Both the position numbers and the translations under genes were made by a program. 64,000 nt of DNA from Flaviramulus basaltis (GTDB lineage: Bacteria > Bacteroidota > Bacteroidia > Flavobacteriales > Flavobacteriaceae). Where the stretch lies: the NCBI RefSeq assembly GCF_900114265.1, contig NZ_FPKV01000001.1:1178001-1242000 (forward strand), read 5' to 3'. Below the pieces are notes generated by a model. The model had not been told where the DNA came from. It ran no database searches and saw only the letters and a list, made by a program, of their open reading frames with translations. Each line of letters opens with the position of its first letter. Positions within the stretch are counted from its first letter, which is position 1. Of this stretch, positions 1-8,336 are shown one piece after another.

Positions 1-2343
1 CACATATTTATATTTTGTTCTTGGGTTTGTGCTTCCAACAAAATCTAAAAATTGCTTAATGTTTAAAGTATCATTTATTACTTGTTGGATTACAATATAA
101 TCGTTAGTACCATATTTGTATAAATCGTGTGTTAATTGCGATGGTACAGGATCACTTTCATAAGCTTTACGCTTCATTTGGTCTATATACCAATCGGTTT
201 GAAATAAACTGGTGTTTACAACTCGAACATCGGTCCTGTAACCTTCAATTTCTTGTGCATACCAAAGGGCGAAGGTGTCATTATCTCCAATAGTAAATAA
301 TATGGCATTTTCTGCACAAGAATCTAAATACATTCTTGCCATGGCTTTGGCAGTATATTTATCAGATCTATCATGGTCATCCCAATTATTTGCAGCCATA
401 ATAGTTGGCACTAAAAGCAAGCAAGCTATAGATATTATAGGTGCTGCTAATTTTTTGGGTACATATTTTTTAAGAACATCATAAATCGCATAAACTCCAA
501 AACCTATCCAAAGTGCAAACACGTAAAAAGAGCCAACTAGCGAGTAATCTCGTTCTCGAGGTTCAAACGGGCGAACATTGGTATATACTTGTATGGCAAT
601 TCCTGTAAAAAGGAAAAATACTAGCATGACCCAAAATAGTTTTTTGTCTTTATTAAATAAGAAGAAAAAACCAATAAGCCCTAAAATGAGCGGAAACAAG
701 TAGTAGGTATTTCTTGCTTTGTTATTTTTAACATCGCTTGGTAAACTATCTTGAGAGTAACCTAAATGTAATTTGTCTAAAGGTTTTATACCGGTTATCC
801 AATTGCCATGATTATCGTATCTACCTTGAATATCATCTTGCCTTCCAGCAAAATTCCACATAAAGTAACGCCAATACATATAGCCTAATTGATATTCAAA
901 CATGTAAGCTATGTTGCTAGCTAATGATGGTTTTTCAATATCGATATAACTTTTAAAACGTTTTAAAAAGTTGTTATAGTCTTCATAATCTATATTGCCT
1001 TGAGCAACATCATTTTTGAATTTTGAAACAGCTGTACGCAATTCGTTTTCCATTTGGTATTCTGGCTTTAGCTTAAAATCTAAAAATCCAGAAAACATCA
1101 TATAGTTTTCGGCATGTTCTGCGCTCCACATTCGTGGTAAAATAGAGGCGTGTTTTGAATTGTAATTTTGCTTTGCGTTTTTAAAATCGTTTACAACTAC
1201 GTATTCACCTTTTTTGTAATCTTTTTCATATTTAGGCTTATCATCTATATAAGGATTATTGTCATCTAAGTAAGCATATTGATCTGTAAACTGAGGTCCA
1301 TAAAACAAGTGTGTTTCTGGGTATTGCTCTAAGTTATAATAAGCTAATAATTCTCTAGCACTAGATGGTTTGTTTTCATTAATAACCACATTGGCATTGG
1401 CACGAATAGGCAACATTAACCAAGTTGAAAAACCAATAATAACAAAGGTTAAACAAAGAATACCGGTATTTAAATGTACAAACTCTTTTTTTCTAGTGTA
1501 TTTTAAAGCATAATGAATAATAGCAACTAAGAAAATACCTGCGATAACAGAACCTGAGTTAAAAGGAAGCCCAATAGTATTCACAAAAAAGATTTCGAAA
1601 ACACTAAATATTTTAAGAATATTAGGTGCTAAAAGCTTAAATATAAAAAGTAAAACAGCTACCGAAACTACATTAGCAATAATAAAGTTTTTAATAGTAA
1701 TGGTTTTGTAATTTTTAAAATAGTAAATAAGTCCAATTGCGGGAATAGTTAATAAACCCATAAAGTGAACTCCAAAAGATAAACCAATAACAAAAGCAAT
1801 TAAAATAAGCCAACGATTACCTCGAGGTTCATTCATGTCTTGCTCCCAACGTAAACCAAGCCAAAATAAAATAGACATAATTAAAGTTGCCATGGCGTAA
1901 ACTTCAGTCTCAACAGCATTAAACCAAAAAGAATCTGTAAACGCAAAAGCTAAACTGCCTACTAAACCACTGCCTAAAATAGCCATTGCCTTGCTTTTGG
2001 TAAACTCGGTTTTATGTCCCAATAATTTTTTAAGCAATAAGGTAATGGTCCAAAACATAAACAAAATAGTAAATGCACTCGATACGGCACTCATCATATT
2101 CATCATCCAACCAATAAGCTCATTATTTCCAAAAGTGAATATTGAAAAGAAGGCACCCATCATTTGAAATAAAGGCGCTCCTGGTGGGTGACCAACTTGA
2201 AGTTTTGATGAAGTTAAGATGTATTCTCCGGCATCCCAATAACTTACCGTAGGTTCAACTGTTAAAGTATAGGTGATAAGTGCTATTAAAAAAGAGAACC
2301 AACCCAATAAAGTGTTCCATTTTTTATAGTTGAAATGTGCCAT
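1..2343 (-). CDS. GT117 family (DUF2723) multi-pass membrane protein, 3' end cut by the window
   Basis: Reading the minus strand from the ATG at 2343 gives 781 open codons that run off the window edge, so the C-terminus is missing. The N-terminus carries the DUF2723 signature: an acidic, aromatic stretch WDAGEYI near residue 35 followed by GHPPGAPL. At least ten hydrophobic segments alternate with short loops, then a soluble region begins. DUF2723 is the CAZy GT117 family; the human relative TMEM260 is a protein O-mannosyltransferase, so a lipid-linked sugar transferase acting on secreted proteins is the likely role. The substrate here is inferred, not seen. Family members are usually about 1000 residues or more, so 200 or more residues probably lie outside. 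The gene is transcribed divergently from tRNA-Gln. Confidence 0.88.
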   Translation of the reverse strand, partial: MAHFNYKKWNTLLGWFSFLIALITYTLTVEPTVSYWDAGEYILTSSKLQVGHPPGAPLFQMMGAFFSIFTFGNNELIGWMMNMMSAVSSAFTILFMFWTITLLLKKLLGHKTEFTKSKAMAILGSGLVGSLAFAFTDSFWFNAVETEVYAMATLIMSILFWLGLRWEQDMNEPRGNRWLILIAFVIGLSFGVHFMGLLTIPAIGLIYYFKNYKTITIKNFIIANVVSVAVLLFIFKLLAPNILKIFSVFEIFFVNTIGLPFNSGSVIAGIFLVAIIHYALKYTRKKEFVHLNTGILCLTFVIIGFSTWLMLPIRANANVVINENKPSSARELLAYYNLEQYPETHLFYGPQFTDQYAYLDDNNPYIDDKPKYEKDYKKGEYVVVNDFKNAKQNYNSKHASILPRMWSAEHAENYMMFSGFLDFKLKPEYQMENELRTAVSKFKNDVAQGNIDYEDYNNFLKRFKSYIDIEKPSLASNIAYMFEYQLGYMYWRYFMWNFAGRQDDIQGRYDNHGNWITGIKPLDKLHLGYSQDSLPSDVKNNKARNTYYLFPLILGLIGFFFLFNKDKKLFWVMLVFFLFTGIAIQVYTNVRPFEPRERDYSLVGSFYVFALWIGFGVYAIYDVLKKYVPKKLAAPIISIACLLLVPTIMAANNWDDHDRSDKYTAKAMARMYLDSCAENAILFTIGDNDTFALWYAQEIEGYRTDVRVVNTSLFQTDWYIDQMKRKAYESDPVPSQLTHDLYKYGTNDYIVIQQVINDTLNIKQFLDFVGSTNPRTKYKYV

Positions 2344-2446
2344 GTATAACTATGTTTATTTGCTTTGGCGAATTTAATAATAAATATGTTAATGCAAATG
2401 TTTTTAAGTAAACGTTAAGTTTTTCTAATTATTTTTCAAAAAATGC

Positions 2447-2476
2447 TTGTGCAAATAAAACTTTATACTAAATTTG
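2447..2476 (+). promoter_or_regulatory. Primary-sigma promoter of tRNA-Gln
   Basis: TTG at 2447-2449 and TAAATTTG at 2469-2476 are separated by 19 bases. This fits the Bacteroidota consensus TTG, 17-23 bases, TAnnTTTG. The predicted transcript would start about 10 bases before the mature tRNA. Confidence 0.65.
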
Positions 2477-2493
2477 CACCCTCAATTGCACAT

Positions 2494-2566
2494 TGGCCTA
2501 TGGTGTAACTGGCAACACGTTGGTTTTTGGTACCAAAGAGTCTAGGTTCGAGCCCTAGTAGGCCAA
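2494..2566 (+). tRNA. tRNA-Gln (anticodon TTG)
   Basis: The acceptor arms TGGCCTA (2494-2500) and TAGGCCA (2559-2565) pair fully. The anticodon stem TTGGT/ACCAA (2520-2524 and 2532-2536) encloses the loop TTTTGGT, placing anticodon TTG at 2527-2529, which reads the glutamine codon CAA. The T arm contains GGTTCGAGCC. The CCA end is not encoded in full. The gene stands alone between its own promoter and a terminator. Confidence 0.93.
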
Positions 2567-2580
2567 CAAAAATTGAATAA

Positions 2581-2613
2581 AGTCCTTACTTATAAAAAAG
2601 TAGGGACTTTTTG
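2581..2613 (+). terminator. Intrinsic terminator after tRNA-Gln
   Basis: The arms AGTCCTTACT (2581-2590) and AGTAGGGACT (2599-2608) pair over ten positions with one G-T wobble and are followed by a run of T. Confidence 0.85.
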
Positions 2614-2795
2614 TTTTTTAATATTTTAGAATTTCCTTTTAAGCTTGAGCTTAAAATTTACCTAAATTTTCTTCAAAACAATCAAAACTGTTACACTTTT
2701 TATAATATGATGATGCTCTAACTCTCGATTAATTTAGTTGGCACATTTTAATATAACAAATTTAATATCTTTATATAAATATAAAAAAAACTAAA

Positions 2796-4709
2796 ATGAG
2801 AAAGTTATTAAGCTATATATTGCTTTTTTACTGTCTAATTTTATTTCAAGCAATCAATGCGCAGTCTACAAGAATTGATAGCCTGCTTGCTGTCCTGACT
2901 ACTCAAAAAGGGGAGGACAAAGTAAAGACATATTACAATCTTGTTGAAAACTTACGAAATGACACAGATTCTATGGGGTTTTATATTAGGAAAGCACTAG
3001 ATCTATCTCAAGATATAAATTACACTAAAGGTGTTATTGATGGCTACAATGGGTTAGCGCTTTATTGGTGTGACCGTGGTCAACCCGATAGCTCAATAGT
3101 GGCTACAAAGAACGCTTTAGCAATTTTATCAGGTAAATCAAAACCATCTTTAGAGCGGATACAGTCTTTTAGTAACTATGGACAAGCACTCATGCAAATG
3201 GCTCATTATGATGAATCTGCTAAATGGCATTTAAGATCATTGGCAGATTCTGAAAAAATAAATGATCCCAACGGCATCGTAAGATCTTTAAATAATTTAG
3301 GGACCATATATTGGTATTTAAACGATTTAGATTCTGCTTTGTCCTACTATACAAGAGCACTAAGCATTAGTAAAAAAAATAGCATAGATATATTCACTGC
3401 AAAAATCTTGGGCAATATTGCTATCATTAATCATTCTCAAGGCAAATTACAAGAGGCCAAAGTTGCTTTTGATAAGGCCTTATTAATGAAACGTAAACTA
3501 AATGATCAATTAGAAGTAGCTATTACACTTCAAAATATGGGTAGACTATACCAACAATTAGAGGAGTTTGATAAGGCAAAAAATTATTATTACCAATCTA
3601 TAACCATTAGCAAGCAAATAGATGATCAAATTGGTGTGATTTATACGCTTCAAAATTTAGCTTCTTTGGAAGGCAATACAAAAAACCCAGATAGAGCAAT
3701 TAAATTATTGGATTCTGCTTTAGTATTAGCAAAAAAAATCAAGTTCAAAGAAGGCATTAAGTTTGTTTACGATTTAAAGTCTAATTTACTAGCTGAAATG
3801 GATGATTACAAAAATGCTTTCGAAAACAGATTACTTTATGAAGCTTGGAAAGACACTATATCTAATGAAAAACACCTTAATATGGTTAAGGAACTCGAAA
3901 CCAAGTATGAAACCGAAAAAAAACAAAATGAGATTTTGAGCTTATCAGATGAAAACCTAAAAAAGGAAGTTACTATCTCCAAAAAGAATTCATTTATTAA
4001 AACAATATTATTTAGTGGTGCAATCTTAGCTGTTATTGGACTATCAATTTTTATGGTTTTCAGGCAAAAATATAATATAAACAAACAACAAGCAGTTGTT
4101 GAAACTATGGCTAAAACCGAATTAAAAGAACAGCATCGTATTTCTCGCGATTTACATGATAGTGTTGGTGCCATGTTAGCAGCGGTTTCCAATCAATTAT
4201 CAAAGCTAATAACCGTCAATAAAGAGCAGCAGGAACAAATAAAAAAAACACAGCAACTACTAAGCCAAACTGCAGATGAAACGCGTAGAATTGCTCATAA
4301 TATGATGCCTGAAGAATTAGTGAAATTTGGTTTGATAAATGCTATAGAAAATACAGTTGAAGGAATTGTTTCTGCTAAAAAGATCAAAGTAGATTTCGTT
4401 CATTTTGGTATGGAAGAACGTCTAGATGATATAAAAGAACTTCATATATATAGAATTATACAAGAATTATTACAAAATATTCAAAAACATGCACAAGCCA
4501 CAAAGAGCACTTTACAATTTACTAAACATCAAAATGAGTTGAATGTTATAATTGAAGATGATGGTAATGGTTTTAAGATAAATAATACAAATAATGGTAC
4601 AGGGTTGCAAAATATATACTCTAGAGTTCAATTTTTAAAAGGCACCATACAAATAGATAGTCTTTTGGATAAAGGCACTTCAATAAATATTAATATTCCT
4701 TTGGTATGA
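2796..4709 (+). CDS. TPR-containing sensor histidine kinase (HisKA_3 type)
   Basis: The 637-residue protein has an N-terminal signal peptide ending near ...AINAQ, a series of tetratricopeptide repeats at about residues 60-350, a charged probable coiled coil to about 395, one transmembrane helix at about 400-422, and a cytoplasmic kinase module. The dimerisation and phosphoacceptor motif is RDLHDSVGAML with His454. The HATPase_c domain shows the N box (ELLQNIQKHA), DDGNGF and NGTGLQNI. The TPR region is therefore periplasmic. The stop overlaps the response regulator start by four bases (ATGA), so the two form a translationally coupled two-component pair. The signal is unknown. Such kinases often control stress or envelope genes in this phylum, but nothing here shows the regulon. 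Confidence 0.93.
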   Translation: MRKLLSYILLFYCLILFQAINAQSTRIDSLLAVLTTQKGEDKVKTYYNLVENLRNDTDSMGFYIRKALDLSQDINYTKGVIDGYNGLALYWCDRGQPDSSIVATKNALAILSGKSKPSLERIQSFSNYGQALMQMAHYDESAKWHLRSLADSEKINDPNGIVRSLNNLGTIYWYLNDLDSALSYYTRALSISKKNSIDIFTAKILGNIAIINHSQGKLQEAKVAFDKALLMKRKLNDQLEVAITLQNMGRLYQQLEEFDKAKNYYYQSITISKQIDDQIGVIYTLQNLASLEGNTKNPDRAIKLLDSALVLAKKIKFKEGIKFVYDLKSNLLAEMDDYKNAFENRLLYEAWKDTISNEKHLNMVKELETKYETEKKQNEILSLSDENLKKEVTISKKNSFIKTILFSGAILAVIGLSIFMVFRQKYNINKQQAVVETMAKTELKEQHRISRDLHDSVGAMLAAVSNQLSKLITVNKEQQEQIKKTQQLLSQTADETRRIAHNMMPEELVKFGLINAIENTVEGIVSAKKIKVDFVHFGMEERLDDIKELHIYRIIQELLQNIQKHAQATKSTLQFTKHQNELNVIIEDDGNGFKINNTNNGTGLQNIYSRVQFLKGTIQIDSLLDKGTSININIPLV

Positions 4710-5338
4710 GTATAATAAGTCTACTAATTGCAGATGATCACACCATTTTTAGAGAAGGCTTAACCTCTTTATTAGAAGATGAAACGAAAATAATTATTGT
4801 AGGAGAAGCACAAAATGGAGTTGAGGTTCTCGAATTAGCCAACTTAAATTCTATAGATATTATATTAATGGATATTGAGATGCCTATAAAAAATGGAATT
4901 AATACTACCCGAGAACTTAAAAAAACATACCCTGAAATAAAAATTTTGGCATTGACCATGCATAAAAATGCATCATTCATTAAGCAAATGCTTAAAGCTG
5001 GGGCAGATGGTTATATACTAAAAGATGCTGGAAAAGAAGAATTGATAATTGCCATTCAAACTATTATGAATGGGAAGCCATACCATAGCACTTTGGTTAC
5101 AGAAAGTATTATGAAATCGATACATCGACAAAAAGAAAACAAAGCACCACTTACAGAGCGAGAACTTGAAATTATTCAATTAATCTCAAATCAATTCATT
5201 ACAAGCCAGATTGCCGAAAAACTACATTTAAGCCCCATGACTATTGAAACCCATCGTAAAAATATCTATTTAAAATTAGGGGTTCACAATGCTGCAGGCT
5301 TAGTTAAATTGGCCTTAAAAAACGGTTGGATTGAATAA
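4706..5338 (+). CDS. NarL/LuxR-type response regulator, partner of the preceding kinase
   Basis: The 210-residue protein has a receiver domain at residues 5-120 and a LuxR helix-turn-helix at about 143-205. Receiver residues are intact: acidic pair D10/D11, phosphoacceptor D56 within LMDIEMP, the switch threonine in LALTMHK and the conserved lysine in LKDAGKEE. The DNA-binding helix includes TERELEIIQL and SPMTIETHRKNIY. It starts inside the last codons of the histidine kinase gene, so the pair is co-translated. After phosphorylation it should dimerise and act on promoters, possibly its own or the lipoprotein gene at 5502. That target is a guess from position only. Confidence 0.95.
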   Translation: MSIISLLIADDHTIFREGLTSLLEDETKIIIVGEAQNGVEVLELANLNSIDIILMDIEMPIKNGINTTRELKKTYPEIKILALTMHKNASFIKQMLKAGADGYILKDAGKEELIIAIQTIMNGKPYHSTLVTESIMKSIHRQKENKAPLTERELEIIQLISNQFITSQIAEKLHLSPMTIETHRKNIYLKLGVHNAAGLVKLALKNGWIE

Positions 5339-5408
5339 CAAACTTTATTAATAGGTAGGCATAACCATAACAACCTCTCATCTCAACACTTGTAATTTAT
5401 AATTCAAA

Positions 5409-5451
5409 AATACCCTTTATAAGGTATTTTACTTTTTACCCTTTTTAAGGG
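5409..5451 (+). terminator. Two short hairpins downstream of the response regulator gene
   Basis: AATACC/GGTATT (5409-5428) and CCCTT/AAGGG (5439-5451) are small AT-rich hairpins with T-rich flanks. They could be weak terminators between the two-component operon and the lipoprotein gene. Neither is a strong intrinsic terminator. Confidence 0.4.
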
Positions 5452-5501
5452 ATTAATACATTATACTATAGGTATAACTTTATAGTGTTAAAATTAAAGC
5501 T

Positions 5502-6899
5502 ATGAAAACTCTTAAACTACAAAGGTTTCTTCAATACTTAATATTATTATTAACAGTTAGTATTACCTCTAGTAGTTGCGACGAAAGGGCTTTATGCAGT
5601 AGCCAATATGATGATGTTGATGCAATATATTACCTTTACGAACTTAACGTAGGAATACCAACAACTAGGTTAGTATTTCGTTGGAATTTTCCTTCGTATT
5701 ATGATGATTTTGATGGTATTGCGGATTGTGAGAAAACGTACTGTACTACAACTGAAGTACAATACAAATTATACGGAAAAAGCAGGATTGGAAACGCGGA
5801 AGAAACGCTTTTAGAAACTTTTATTGAAAGTAGTGAACGATTATTTTCTGGGGGTTATTTATACGAGAATTTACAAACGCCAGCGTTTACAGATTTTAGG
5901 TTGATTTTAGAAACTTTTTTTTCTAACTGCAATGAAGGTCAGTTGTTTACATACGAAATTGCCACTTTTAGTACACTAGCAACAGAATCTCTTGAAGGCG
6001 TAGGTTATGATCCTTTCTCAATGAGTGTAATAGGAGCTCGTACATACTCATCTTTAGCACCTTCATTACCAACTAATTTCTACATACCACCTTTATCTTA
6101 TGAAATAATCTCCGTAACTCCAGAAATTGGTACAAATTATATCAGCATTAATCCAACAACAGGAATATTAACAGCCAACAGTCTGGTTCTTGCTAATGGA
6201 TTAGATTATTATAATGTTAGCATCAGGGTTCGGGATGGGAATAGTAATTATGGCGATTTTATTGATGTCTTTTCTTTTAGTGCTTTTTTTGATGGAAATC
6301 AGGTTTATTATTCACCAAATAGTCTAGAGATAACCACAACAGGTATTTTTCTTTCACCTCCATTGATGACAACAAATAATAACGACCCAATTGCTAATCC
6401 TCCTTTAGCTTTTGAGATTTTTAGGATAAGCCCAGAAGCAGCTAGCTATATAACTATTAATGCAACAACAGGAGTTTTAACCTCTACAGATCTTTTTAAT
6501 CTTGGTAGTGGAGAATATATTGTTGAAGTATTGGTTACTGATAATCTTGGTAACATTGGTATTAATGAGTTCACTTTTGTGGTAACTAACTCTAATAATA
6601 GTATTGCTCCCTTAAACCTAGTTTACAACCCCAATAGCATAACCCAAATTTCACAAACGCCTGTGTCTTCGGTTACACCAACAGTTTCTGGTAATTCACC
6701 GTTTACATTTAGTCTTATAAATTCACCTGTGCCAAGTTCTGCCATAAGTATCAATGCTAATACTGGAGTTATTACAGCAACAAATATTTTGGCTCTAGAA
6801 TTTGGTGAAGATACTTACAATTTAGATGTCGAGGTAACAAATGCTGCTGGTAGTGTAATTTTCACAAACGCATTCACCATTGTAGTCGATTTACCTTAA
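5502..6899 (+). CDS. Lipoprotein with three cadherin-like/putative Ig repeats
   Basis: The 465-residue product begins with a hydrophobic signal and a lipobox (SSSC, cysteine near residue 26), so it is probably an envelope or surface lipoprotein. The first half has several cysteines and no family I recognise. The second half has three repeats of about 85-95 residues, each with a Y/A-I-(S/T)-I-N-x-x-T-G-(I/V)-(L/I)-T-(A/S) strand and an acidic V-x-D/N turn, as in cadherin-like and 'putative Ig' domains. No CHU_C or other C-terminal sorting signal is present. A binding or adhesion role is inferred. It lies 160 bases downstream of the two-component pair and is convergent with the UspA gene. Confidence 0.75.
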   Translation: MKTLKLQRFLQYLILLLTVSITSSSCDERALCSSQYDDVDAIYYLYELNVGIPTTRLVFRWNFPSYYDDFDGIADCEKTYCTTTEVQYKLYGKSRIGNAEETLLETFIESSERLFSGGYLYENLQTPAFTDFRLILETFFSNCNEGQLFTYEIATFSTLATESLEGVGYDPFSMSVIGARTYSSLAPSLPTNFYIPPLSYEIISVTPEIGTNYISINPTTGILTANSLVLANGLDYYNVSIRVRDGNSNYGDFIDVFSFSAFFDGNQVYYSPNSLEITTTGIFLSPPLMTTNNNDPIANPPLAFEIFRISPEAASYITINATTGVLTSTDLFNLGSGEYIVEVLVTDNLGNIGINEFTFVVTNSNNSIAPLNLVYNPNSITQISQTPVSSVTPTVSGNSPFTFSLINSPVPSSAISINANTGVITATNILALEFGEDTYNLDVEVTNAAGSVIFTNAFTIVVDLP

Positions 6900-6905
6900 A
6901 AACCA

Positions 6906-7730
6906 TTATATTTTAAAAGTAATAACAGGTCGCTTAGCATGATTTACTAAATCCTCACTTATGCTGCCGTTAAAAAAGTGTGAAATACCTTGTCTGCCAT
7001 GAGTACTCATGCCAATTAAGTCGGCCTTAATAGATTGAGAAAAATTCATAATGCCTTTTTCAATACTCATATCATTATAAAAATTGATTGTATAATTAGA
7101 AAAAGTAGAAGAGGTTGCAAAATCTTGCATTCTCTTATTTGCATCTTGTGAAGTTATAAATTTATTAGGTGTATTTACCATAAGTAAATGCATTTTTGCA
7201 TCTAAAACATTAGCAAATTTGATGGCTTTTTTATAGGTTGACTTGCTTTCTTCTTTAAAATCTGATGCAAAAACAAAATCTTTAACTTTAAATGTTTTGT
7301 GTTCGTTCTTAACAACTAGTACTGGTGTTTCAGAAGTGCGAACTACTTTTTCGGTATTGCTTCCAATAAGCATTTCCCTTAAGCCACTAATTCCATTAGA
7401 ACCCATGATAATCAAATCGATATCGTGTTTTTTACAAACATGAAATATGCCTTTAAATATCTCATGAAAATCTACTGTTTCATGCACAACAAGTCCATCT
7501 AGGTAGTCTTTGCTTTTTATTGCTTCAAATTTCCGATGGGCTAATTTCATAAAAAACACGGCCTCTGGTAAGTCACTGTAACTATTTAAGGCGTCTACTT
7601 TATGCAAGGGCATTTCAAGTATGTGTAATAAATAAATTTCACAATCGTGTTTCTTAGCTAATTGGGCGGCTACTTTTAATGCGTTTTCAGCTTGTTCAGA
7701 AAAATCGGTTGGCACTAGTAATTTTTTCAT
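6906..7730 (-). CDS. Tandem-domain universal stress protein (UspA family)
   Basis: The 274-residue protein contains two Usp domains, residues 1-143 and about 150-274. Both start with a hydrophobic strand (KKLLVPTDFS; DFVFASDF). The first keeps the ATP-binding pattern GxxG...GS (GSNGISG...GSNTEKVV); the second has STHGRQG followed by NGS. Such proteins are soluble cytoplasmic stress proteins that bind ATP or AMP. The ATG at 7730 matches the family start. The stop is only six bases from that of the convergent lipoprotein gene, so the two transcripts probably overlap at their 3' ends. Confidence 0.92.
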   Translation of the reverse strand: MKKLLVPTDFSEQAENALKVAAQLAKKHDCEIYLLHILEMPLHKVDALNSYSDLPEAVFFMKLAHRKFEAIKSKDYLDGLVVHETVDFHEIFKGIFHVCKKHDIDLIIMGSNGISGLREMLIGSNTEKVVRTSETPVLVVKNEHKTFKVKDFVFASDFKEESKSTYKKAIKFANVLDAKMHLLMVNTPNKFITSQDANKRMQDFATSSTFSNYTINFYNDMSIEKGIMNFSQSIKADLIGMSTHGRQGISHFFNGSISEDLVNHAKRPVITFKI

Positions 7731-7794
7731 AATCTTATAAGTTCGTTGTTCTTAAATTTATGAAATATTCCTTTAAAAATCAATAAAGATGTTA

Positions 7795-7802
7795 TATATT
7801 TG
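7795..7802 (+). promoter_or_regulatory. -7 element of the rimP-nusA-infB promoter
   Basis: TATATTTG fits the Bacteroidota -7 element TAnnTTTG exactly and is followed by CACC. No good -33 TTG lies 17-23 bases upstream. Transcription would start near 7808, giving a leader of about 55 bases that contains the hairpin at 7830-7850. Confidence 0.6.
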
Positions 7803-7829
7803 CACCGTTGAAAGGCGAATTAAGAAAAT

Positions 7830-7855
7830 GAGGGGACGTAAAGTCCCCTCTTTTT
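7830..7855 (+). terminator. Leader terminator (candidate attenuator) ahead of rimP-nusA-infB
   Basis: GAGGGGAC (7830-7837) and GTCCCCTC (7843-7850) form a perfect eight-base-pair GC-rich stem with a GTAAA loop, followed immediately by TTTTT. It lies after the promoter and only 11 bases before the rimP ATG. It therefore behaves as a terminator inside the operon leader rather than the end of an upstream gene, because the gene upstream points the other way. Confidence 0.75.
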
Positions 7856-7865
7856 ATACTAAAAA

Positions 7866-8327
7866 ATGTTCAAAACTAAAGTTACAGATTTACTTCAAGC
7901 TGCGCTAGAAGAAAGACCAGATTTATTTCTTATTGATTTTTCTATTGGGAGTGATAATCATATAAAAATTATTATAGATGGCGATAATGGTCTTTTGGTC
8001 GAAGACTGTATGTTTGTTAGTAGAGCAATAGAGCATAATATAGATAGAGAAGAACATGATTTTTCTTTAGAGGTTATGTCTGCTGGTGCCACTGCGCCTT
8101 TAGTAAACAAGCGTCAGTATAAAAAGAATTTAGAAAGAACGCTAAAAGTAAAAATGGCTTCAGATGAAATTGAAGGTATACTTACAGAGGCGACAGATAA
8201 GAATATTACATTAGAGTGGAAGGTTAGAGAGCCAAAACCAGTAGGTAAAGGCAAAATAACTGTAAAAAAGGAAGCGAAAATCGCTTACGAAGATATTGTG
8301 GAAGCAAAAGTTATGATAAAATTTTAA
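7866..8327 (+). CDS. rimP: Ribosome maturation factor RimP
   Basis: The 153-residue protein matches RimP in length and motifs: an N-terminal alpha/beta domain with the acidic strand IIIDGDNGLLVEDC, the turn SLEVMSAG (SPG in many relatives), and a C-terminal SH3-like domain. RimP binds the 30S subunit and promotes its late maturation. It is the first gene of rimP-nusA-infB, a conserved order. The ATG at 7866 follows the leader hairpin closely. No Shine-Dalgarno sequence is obvious, as is usual in this phylum. Confidence 0.95.
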   Translation: MFKTKVTDLLQAALEERPDLFLIDFSIGSDNHIKIIIDGDNGLLVEDCMFVSRAIEHNIDREEHDFSLEVMSAGATAPLVNKRQYKKNLERTLKVKMASDEIEGILTEATDKNITLEWKVREPKPVGKGKITVKKEAKIAYEDIVEAKVMIKF

Positions 8328-8336
8328 TTCAGAGTT

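Noticed and set aside
275-484. Plus-strand frame of 69 codons
   Set aside because: It lies inside the minus-strand GT117 gene, and its translation has no motif of its own.
3836-4192. 118-codon minus-strand frame in the histidine kinase gene
   Set aside because: It overlaps the membrane helix and kinase domain coding sequence, which have strong family support.
7828-7905. Possible leader peptide starting at the ATG before the rimP hairpin
   Set aside because: About 25 codons that overlap the rimP start in another frame, with no run of regulatory codons. The hairpin alone explains the conserved-looking sequence.
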